Below, piece after piece: positions 59,176-64,000 of a stretch of 64,000 nucleotides of DNA. The stretch is from Bradyrhizobium sp. NP1 (lineage in GTDB: Bacteria; Pseudomonadota; Alphaproteobacteria; Rhizobiales; Xanthobacteraceae): contig NZ_CP127385.1 in the NCBI RefSeq assembly GCF_030378205.1, forward strand, positions 5,310,001-5,374,000, given 5' to 3'. Numbering within the stretch: the stretch's first letter is position 1; each line of letters starts with the position of its first letter. The position numbers and the translations under genes are program-made. Under the pieces are notes generated by a model. That model was not told the origin of the DNA and searched no databases. It saw only the letters and a list, made by a program, of their open reading frames with translations.

Positions 59176-59925
59176 ATGCCAAAGCTCCAAGGAAAAGTCG
59201 CCCTCGTCACTGGTGGCAGCAGCGGAATAGGTCTCGCCACCGCCCAGCGCTTTGTTGAAGAAGGCGCGTTCGTCTACATCACCGGGCGCCGACAGACGGA
59301 ACTGGACAAGGCGGTATCGCTGATCGGCCGCAGCGTCGCTGCAGTACGGGGTGACGTGTCCAACCTCGCCGATCTCGATCGGCTCTATGCCAAGGTCGCC
59401 AGCGAGAGGGGCAAGATCGATATCCTCTTTGCCGGGGCGGGCATCGTCGATCCTCAGCCGCTCGCCGAGACGACGGAGGAAAGCTTCGACAAGGTCTTTG
59501 CGATCAACACGCGGGGCTTGGCCTTCACGGTGAAGAAGGCCCTGCCGCTTCTGAATGACGGCGGGGCGATCATCGTGATCACCTCGATCGCCGAGAACAA
59601 GGGTATCCCCGGTTTCACCGCTTACAGCGCCACCAAGGCGGCGGTCCGCTCCTTCGTCCGCACGTGGACCGCGGAGTTGAAGGATCGTCGCATCCGGGTC
59701 AATGCGATCAGCCCGGGCCCGATCGACACGCCGATCTTCGAGCAGCAGGCGCCGACCAAAGAGGGCGCTGACCAAGCCCGCGCCCAGTTCGCTGCGGCCG
59801 TCCCGTTCGGGCGGCTCGGCCGCCCGGAGGAGATCGCGTCGGCCGCCTTGTTCCTCGCTTCTGAGGAAGCAGGCTTCATCGCAGGCGTGGACCTCCCAGT
59901 CGACGGCGGCATGACCGCGATTTGA
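59176..59925 (+). CDS. SDR-family oxidoreductase (second of two)
   Basis: The same length (249 residues) and layout as the first: TGGSSGIG, catalytic SIAENKGIPGFTAYSATKAAV with Tyr-x3-Lys, and GRLGRPEEIASAALFLAS with VDGGMTAI. Paralogue of the upstream gene, probably from tandem duplication, but clearly diverged. GAGGA precedes the start. Both likely share the promoter region with the palindrome. Confidence 0.9.
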   Translation: MPKLQGKVALVTGGSSGIGLATAQRFVEEGAFVYITGRRQTELDKAVSLIGRSVAAVRGDVSNLADLDRLYAKVASERGKIDILFAGAGIVDPQPLAETTEESFDKVFAINTRGLAFTVKKALPLLNDGGAIIVITSIAENKGIPGFTAYSATKAAVRSFVRTWTAELKDRRIRVNAISPGPIDTPIFEQQAPTKEGADQARAQFAAAVPFGRLGRPEEIASAALFLASEEAGFIAGVDLPVDGGMTAI

Positions 59926-59997
59926 AACGATCGGCGCGCCACCTTCGACGATCTCCTCGTTGAGGGCGGCGACCGCTCTTTGGGGCCTCCCAGAGCC

Positions 59998-61497
59998 TCA
60001 CTCAAAGCCGGAGCGGTTGACCAGCGGCGGCAATGCGAACAGGCCGAAAGCGACCATTCCGAACGCCACGGCAACGAAATTCCATGTGACGTCGGCTTTT
60101 AGCCAGACCACCACCAAGCCTCCGAGCACTGCGATGGCGGCCCGAAGCAGAGCGGCGAGGACGGAAGCTTCCATTCGCCGCGTCGCCTGCCCGACGCAAT
60201 AAAGAACATAGCCAAGCCCGAAGAATCCGAAAAAGGGCCCGACACGGTGCAGATATTCCGCGCCGACTTGCAGCACGGACGGGTCCTGGCTGAAGATTCC
60301 GATCCATTGCTCCGGAAAGGCCGCCGCGGCCAGTCCGACCAATTCGGTTACGGTGCAGGCCATCACCACACCGACCCACGACGCTTTGACGGCTCGTTCC
60401 ATCTGACCGGCGCCGAGGTTCGCGCTGATCACGATTCCGACCGGACCGCCGATGCCGTAGGCAAGCGGGACCAGAAGAAACTCGAGCCGCGAGCCCGCGC
60501 CATAGCCGGCCAACGCCTCCACGCCGCCCATCGCCACATAGGCCGTGACGATCGCGAGCGTCAGATTGGTAGTGGCGGAGACGACGGCCGACATGCCGCC
60601 GACATGGAGGATCGCGAGCGCTGGCCCGAGCGAAAGTCTTGGCACGCGGAATGACGGCTTGAGGACGCCGAACCGGCCCCAGAGATAGGCTGCGTAGGCC
60701 AGCGTTCCGAAAGCGTAATACACCAGCATCGCCACGGCACCGCCGGTGGGACCGAGCCCCTGATAGCCAAACGCGCCAAAGATCAGTGCCGGCGAAAGCG
60801 GGACAAGGATCAGGGCGCCGCCGCACACCACGATGACGGGAACTTGCAGGTTGCCGGTGCCGCGAACCACCGCCATCAGGAGGTTGAACAACCAGATCAG
60901 CGTGGCGCCCGCAAAGATGGTCGACGAATAGGAGAGCGCGATCGCAAGAGCGTGTCCGGAGAGGCCCATCGCGGCGTAGAGGCCCGGACCCAGCACAACC
61001 ATGATGGCCGTCGTCGCGACGCCCAGCGGAACGCCGAGGGCTGCAGCGTACCACGCATGGTCGCTTGCGGCGCTGACCCGGCCGGTCCCGAGGGCGCGCG
61101 CCACGGTGGTGACGAAGCCGCCGCCGATCGCACCTTGCGCGACCGCAAGCACGAGCGAAACCAGCGGGAAGACCGGCGCGACACCGGCAAGCGCGTCGAC
61201 GCCGGTCCGCGATACGAAATAGACCTCGAGCAATCCAATCAGGATCTGGACCATCATGACCGTGGCATTGGGCAACGCGAGCCGCAGGATCATCGGCGCG
61301 ATCGGCTTCTCCAGCAGCATCCGGGTGCGGGCGTCGACTGCGGCGGGGCGAACGTGGGACTGCCCGTTCTGGCAGCTTTCGATTGCCCGCGCGGAAACTT
61401 TCGAAAATCCGGCGCGCGCATCGCGCGATTCCTTGCGGCATTTATCGGATCGCGAAAGCTCGCTGGTTGGACATGACATGATGCCGGAAGCTTGCAT
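59998..61497 (-). CDS. MATE-family exporter
   Basis: A membrane protein with 12 helices of the MATE type (for example LPNATVMMVQILIGLLEVYFVS, GAIGGGFVTTVARALGTGR, LVPLAYGIGGPVGIVISANLGAGQ). The helices start after about residue 65; the upstream stretch from 61497 has GGAG but is not membrane-like, so the true start could be 61320. It exports drugs or metabolites with H+ or Na+. Divergent from the LysR gene, its likely regulator. Confidence 0.85.
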   Translation of the reverse strand: MQASGIMSCPTSELSRSDKCRKESRDARAGFSKVSARAIESCQNGQSHVRPAAVDARTRMLLEKPIAPMILRLALPNATVMMVQILIGLLEVYFVSRTGVDALAGVAPVFPLVSLVLAVAQGAIGGGFVTTVARALGTGRVSAASDHAWYAAALGVPLGVATTAIMVVLGPGLYAAMGLSGHALAIALSYSSTIFAGATLIWLFNLLMAVVRGTGNLQVPVIVVCGGALILVPLSPALIFGAFGYQGLGPTGGAVAMLVYYAFGTLAYAAYLWGRFGVLKPSFRVPRLSLGPALAILHVGGMSAVVSATTNLTLAIVTAYVAMGGVEALAGYGAGSRLEFLLVPLAYGIGGPVGIVISANLGAGQMERAVKASWVGVVMACTVTELVGLAAAAFPEQWIGIFSQDPSVLQVGAEYLHRVGPFFGFFGLGYVLYCVGQATRRMEASVLAALLRAAIAVLGGLVVVWLKADVTWNFVAVAFGMVAFGLFALPPLVNRSGFE

Positions 61498-61563
61498 GGC
61501 GGATGCTCCATCTTTGGAGCCGACGATTACTCCCGGCAGGGGCCGCTGATCGAACGATAAGAT

Positions 61564-61593
61564 TTGACAACGCCTGTTAGCGCTTCTTACAAC
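61564..61593 (+). promoter_or_regulatory. LysR promoter with LTTR-like site
   Basis: TTGACA (61564-61569) and TACAAC (61588-61593) are 18 bp apart; the expected start is at ATG 61600, so the transcript would be leaderless. TGT-N11-ACA (61575-61591) between them fits a T-N11-A LysR site. Confidence 0.5.
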
Positions 61594-61599
61594 TGACGG

Positions 61600-62478
61600 A
61601 TGGCTCGATTACCGCCGCTGGAGACCTTGCGGGTGTTCGAGGTGGCTTGCCGCCACGGCAGCTACTCCGAGGCGGCGCGCGAATTGCACGTGACGCACAG
61701 CGCCGTCAGCCAGCGCATCAGACAATTGGAAGAAGAACTGGGCCTGACGCTTTTCGAGCGGCAGGGCAACCGGATGGCGCTCACGTCAAGCGGACTCAAG
61801 CTGCAGGCTGGCGTCAAGAGCGCGTTCGCGGAATTGAGCGCATCGCTCGGCAGCATCAAGGCGGATCGGACCGAAGCAGAAATCACCGTAAGCCTGCTTC
61901 CGGTCATGGCGGCCCGCTGGCTGGTTCCGCGCCTTCCTCGTTTCAAGGCCCGGTTTCCGCGCATCAACCTGCACGTCAAGACGGCTCAGTCGCTGGCCAA
62001 TTTCAAATCGGACGGCGTCGACATCGCCATCCGGTTCGGCATGGGCGATTGGAAAGGACTGCGGGCCATCAAGCTTCTCGATGAAGAATTCTTCCCGGTA
62101 TGCAGTCCGGGCCTCAACGGCGGCCGTCTGCCGAAAGATCCTGCATCGATGTTGTCGGAGCCGCTGCTGATCGACCGCAACCTGTCGTGGCGCGCCTGGT
62201 TCAGGTCCGCCGGCTTGAAGCTTGATCGCGATATCGTGGGGACTTCCTTTACCGATACGAACGCGCTGATGGAGGCTGCCGTAGCAGGGCAAGGCATTGC
62301 GCTGGGGCGTCTGTCGGTCACGCGATCCGATCTGCTGGCGGGCAAACTGGTTCGCCTCTCCGAACACAGCTTGCGCGTTTCCTACTGCCACTATGTGGCT
62401 TACCCGGTCGCTTCAGAGTCCAACCCGGCCTTGGTGGCTTTCCGGGACTGGCTGATCGAAGAGGCCCGCCGTAGCTAG
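61600..62478 (+). CDS. LysR-family regulator, GcvA-like
   Basis: A 292-residue regulator. HTH LETLRVFEVACRHGSYSEAARELHVTHSAVSQRIRQLEEELGLTLFERQ, then a GcvA-type effector domain (DGVDIAIRFGMGDWKGL, ALMEAAVAGQGIALGRLSV). It diverges from the MATE gene and probably controls it. The ATG at 61600 is at the predicted transcription start. Confidence 0.9.
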   Translation: MARLPPLETLRVFEVACRHGSYSEAARELHVTHSAVSQRIRQLEEELGLTLFERQGNRMALTSSGLKLQAGVKSAFAELSASLGSIKADRTEAEITVSLLPVMAARWLVPRLPRFKARFPRINLHVKTAQSLANFKSDGVDIAIRFGMGDWKGLRAIKLLDEEFFPVCSPGLNGGRLPKDPASMLSEPLLIDRNLSWRAWFRSAGLKLDRDIVGTSFTDTNALMEAAVAGQGIALGRLSVTRSDLLAGKLVRLSEHSLRVSYCHYVAYPVASESNPALVAFRDWLIEEARRS

Positions 62479-62736
62479 AAGGTTGTCCCTGGGCGGACGG
62501 TGCACTCGTCAATAAATCGCTCGCATGGATGGTTCACAAACCAACCACGCAGACCTACCATTGTTGGCGCAATTTTTGTCTTTGAGGCACCCTATCGGGG
62601 TCAGATGACCATGAGCCCAACAAGGAAGACGTGATCGTCGCGAGGAAAATTCAGGCCGCTGAGGCCGTTCAACCGGCGACCAGACGCATTCCGAGAAGAG
62701 CTGCATTTTCTGGTCGGATAACGAGGGAGGGAATTT

Positions 62737-63717
62737 ATGAACATGTCATTGGCCCGCGCCCTGATTTGCTCGTTCACGATTGCCGGCTCCCTCTTCCTGG
62801 TGGAAGCCGCGCCGGCGCAAGGCATCTTCCGCACTGAGGTCTATCCGGTGCAGACAGTCACGCTCAGCACAACCGATTTCCTGCTCGGCAAAAAAGACGG
62901 CAAGCCCGCGATGATCGCGGGCGAGCTGCGCATACCGAAGCCCGGAACCGACCGACTGCCAGCCGTCGTCCTCATCCACGGCTCGGGCGGAGTCGGCTTC
63001 AATACCGGCATGTGGGTGGACGAGCTGAACAAGGCGGGTTTCGCTACATTTGTCGCCGACAGCTTCACAGGCCGTGGGATTACCAACACCATTACCGATC
63101 AAGCGCAGCTTTCATCCTACACGATGATGAACGATGCCTTTGCTGCGCTTGCCGTGCTCGCGAAGCATCCGCGCATCGATCCGGACAAGATTGCCATCAT
63201 GGGTTTCTCGAAGGGGGCCGTCCCCTCGCTTTACGCCAGCATGGACCGTTTCCAGAGCGCCTACGCGCCCGAGGGCGCGAGCTTTGCCGCCTATATCGGT
63301 TTCTACACGCCCTGCAATACCGCGCTGATCGGTGACGAGAAAGTAAGCGCAAAGCCGATCCGGCTTTATCACGGCCTCGCGGATGACTGGGTGCCGGTCG
63401 GCCCGTGCCGCGATTACGTGGCGCGGCTGAAGAAGGCTGGCGCCAACGTGGAGCTCGTTGAATATCCCGGTGCCTACCATGCTTTCGACTACCAGACGAT
63501 TCCGGGCACGATGCGGCTTCCGCAGGCGCAGACTTCGCGCAATTGCCGCTTCGAGGAAAAGCCGCAGGGCGTGATCATCAACAGCGATACCGGCCAGCCC
63601 GCCAGTTTCAGCGATCCCTGTATCGAGCGTGGCGTCACGATCGCCTATAATGCCGAGGCGACCGACGCCGCTCGCAAGGACGTCGTCGCGTTTCTCGGCA
63701 AGCTTTTCAACAAGTAA
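62737..63717 (+). CDS. Secreted dienelactone-hydrolase-like protein
   Basis: A 326-residue protein with a signal peptide (ICSFTIAGSLFLVEAAPAQG) and an alpha/beta-hydrolase domain: VVLIHGSGGVGFN (oxyanion loop), MGFSKGAVPSLYAS (nucleophile Ser near 158), HGLADDWVPVGPCRDY (Asp region) and YPGAYHAFD (catalytic His). It is of the dienelactone hydrolase type but exported, with two extra Cys pairs. AGGGAGGGA precedes the ATG. Substrate unknown. The 258 bp before it hold no gene. Confidence 0.82.
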   Translation: MNMSLARALICSFTIAGSLFLVEAAPAQGIFRTEVYPVQTVTLSTTDFLLGKKDGKPAMIAGELRIPKPGTDRLPAVVLIHGSGGVGFNTGMWVDELNKAGFATFVADSFTGRGITNTITDQAQLSSYTMMNDAFAALAVLAKHPRIDPDKIAIMGFSKGAVPSLYASMDRFQSAYAPEGASFAAYIGFYTPCNTALIGDEKVSAKPIRLYHGLADDWVPVGPCRDYVARLKKAGANVELVEYPGAYHAFDYQTIPGTMRLPQAQTSRNCRFEEKPQGVIINSDTGQPASFSDPCIERGVTIAYNAEATDAARKDVVAFLGKLFNK

Positions 63718-63764
63718 CGAAGTAAGTGGACATCGGCATTCGTGGGTACCGCGCTCACTCTGCG

Positions 63765-64000
63765 CTACGTGAAGCTCGCCTTCACCGTGCCCAAGCCGTC
63801 AAGCTCCATGCGCACGCGGTCGCCGGCGGAAAGCCACACCGTCTTCACCAGGCTTCCGGTGAGCACGATCTGGCCGGCATGCAGGCCCTTGCCCTCGGCG
63901 GCGAGATGATTGGCGAGCCAGGCCAGCGCCTGGTGCGGATGGCCGAGCACGTCGGCGCCGCTGCCGCGGCCGGCCTCGGCGCCGTTGACGAGCGCGCGGC
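63765..64000 (-). CDS. 2-keto-4-pentenoate hydratase / FAH-family protein (C-terminal part)
   Basis: A fragment of about 78 residues, cut by the window end, reading VLGHPHQALAWLANHLAAEGK, GLHAGQIVLTGSLVKTVWLSAGDRVRMELDGLGTVKASFT. It is the C-terminal end of the MhpD/fumarylacetoacetate-hydrolase fold. The LTGSL motif is the conserved ligand-binding loop. The 5' end lies beyond 64000. Whether hydratase or decarboxylase cannot be told. Confidence 0.75.
   Translation of the reverse strand, partial: RALVNGAEAGRGSGADVLGHPHQALAWLANHLAAEGKGLHAGQIVLTGSLVKTVWLSAGDRVRMELDGLGTVKASFT

Noticed and set aside
1..64000. tRNA or rRNA genes
   Set aside because: No cloverleaf or conserved rRNA sequence was seen on either strand by eye; a tRNAscan-SE run would settle this.

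Overview
The window reads as one contiguous piece of a Bradyrhizobium-like (Nitrobacteraceae, Alphaproteobacteria) chromosome. The basis is high GC, the gene content (CckA with a split flagellar locus, a MotE-type protein, phasin, group III truncated haemoglobin with an NsrR-like regulator), perfect TTAA-N7-TTAA CtrA-type boxes, and intergenic palindromes of the kind that litter this genus. No rRNA, tRNA, insertion sequence, CRISPR array or prophage gene was recognised.

Layout. 1-3.4 kb: small proteins, including two secreted paralogues with a DPWG motif, a 43-residue lipoprotein, a PilZ protein and a PaaI-type thioesterase. 3.7-10.2 kb: a BioF2/CelD-type acetyltransferase, then a minus-strand catabolic set (GntR/FCD regulator, amidohydrolase, two ACS-type MFS transporters). 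10.5-16 kb: FrnE-like DsbA protein, XRE/MmyB regulator, small membrane proteins, a divergent truncated haemoglobin/NsrR pair sharing a perfect palindrome, and a SET-domain methyltransferase. 16-24.6 kb: TetR regulator divergent from a membrane protein, DUF429 protein coupled to class I fumarase, an esterase-like hydrolase, an ArsR/SRPBCC pair, a GFA protein, a GST and a lectin-like secreted protein. 24.8-35 kb: Tim44-like protein, cckA, and the first flagellar block (flgB-flgC-fliE-fliQ-fliR-flhB on minus, fliO-fliP on plus, then an orphan solute-binding protein). 35.3-42.3 kb: a phasin and a metabolic island (2Fe-2S flavin reductase, XRE-cupin regulator, cupin, DJ-1/PfpI protein, MHS transporter, ketopantoate-reductase-like protein). 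42.3-53 kb: the second flagellar block (fliL-fliM-DUF6468-motE-large TPR protein on minus, flgF-flgG-flgA-flgH on plus). 53-64 kb: a SAM-cyclase-ATPase signalling protein, a lower-GC patch with tiny ORFs, two tandem SDRs, a MATE exporter divergent from a LysR regulator, a secreted dienelactone-hydrolase-like protein and a truncated FAH/hydratase gene.

How the genes work together. CckA feeds the CtrA phosphorelay, and perfect CtrA-type boxes lie upstream of flgB and of the large TPR gene, so a cell-cycle kinase and probable CtrA-controlled flagellar units sit together. The metabolic island has three related AT-rich motifs, one in each promoter region near the XRE-cupin regulator, which suggests a local regulon. 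Several regulators (TetR, ArsR, LysR) have promoters placed so that transcription would begin at or next to the start codon.

The most striking non-coding content is a family of 60-80 bp imperfect palindromes in at least four sequence types. They are joined in arrays by a conserved 12-13 nt linker, and their terminal CTAG often supplies the stop codon of the neighbouring gene.
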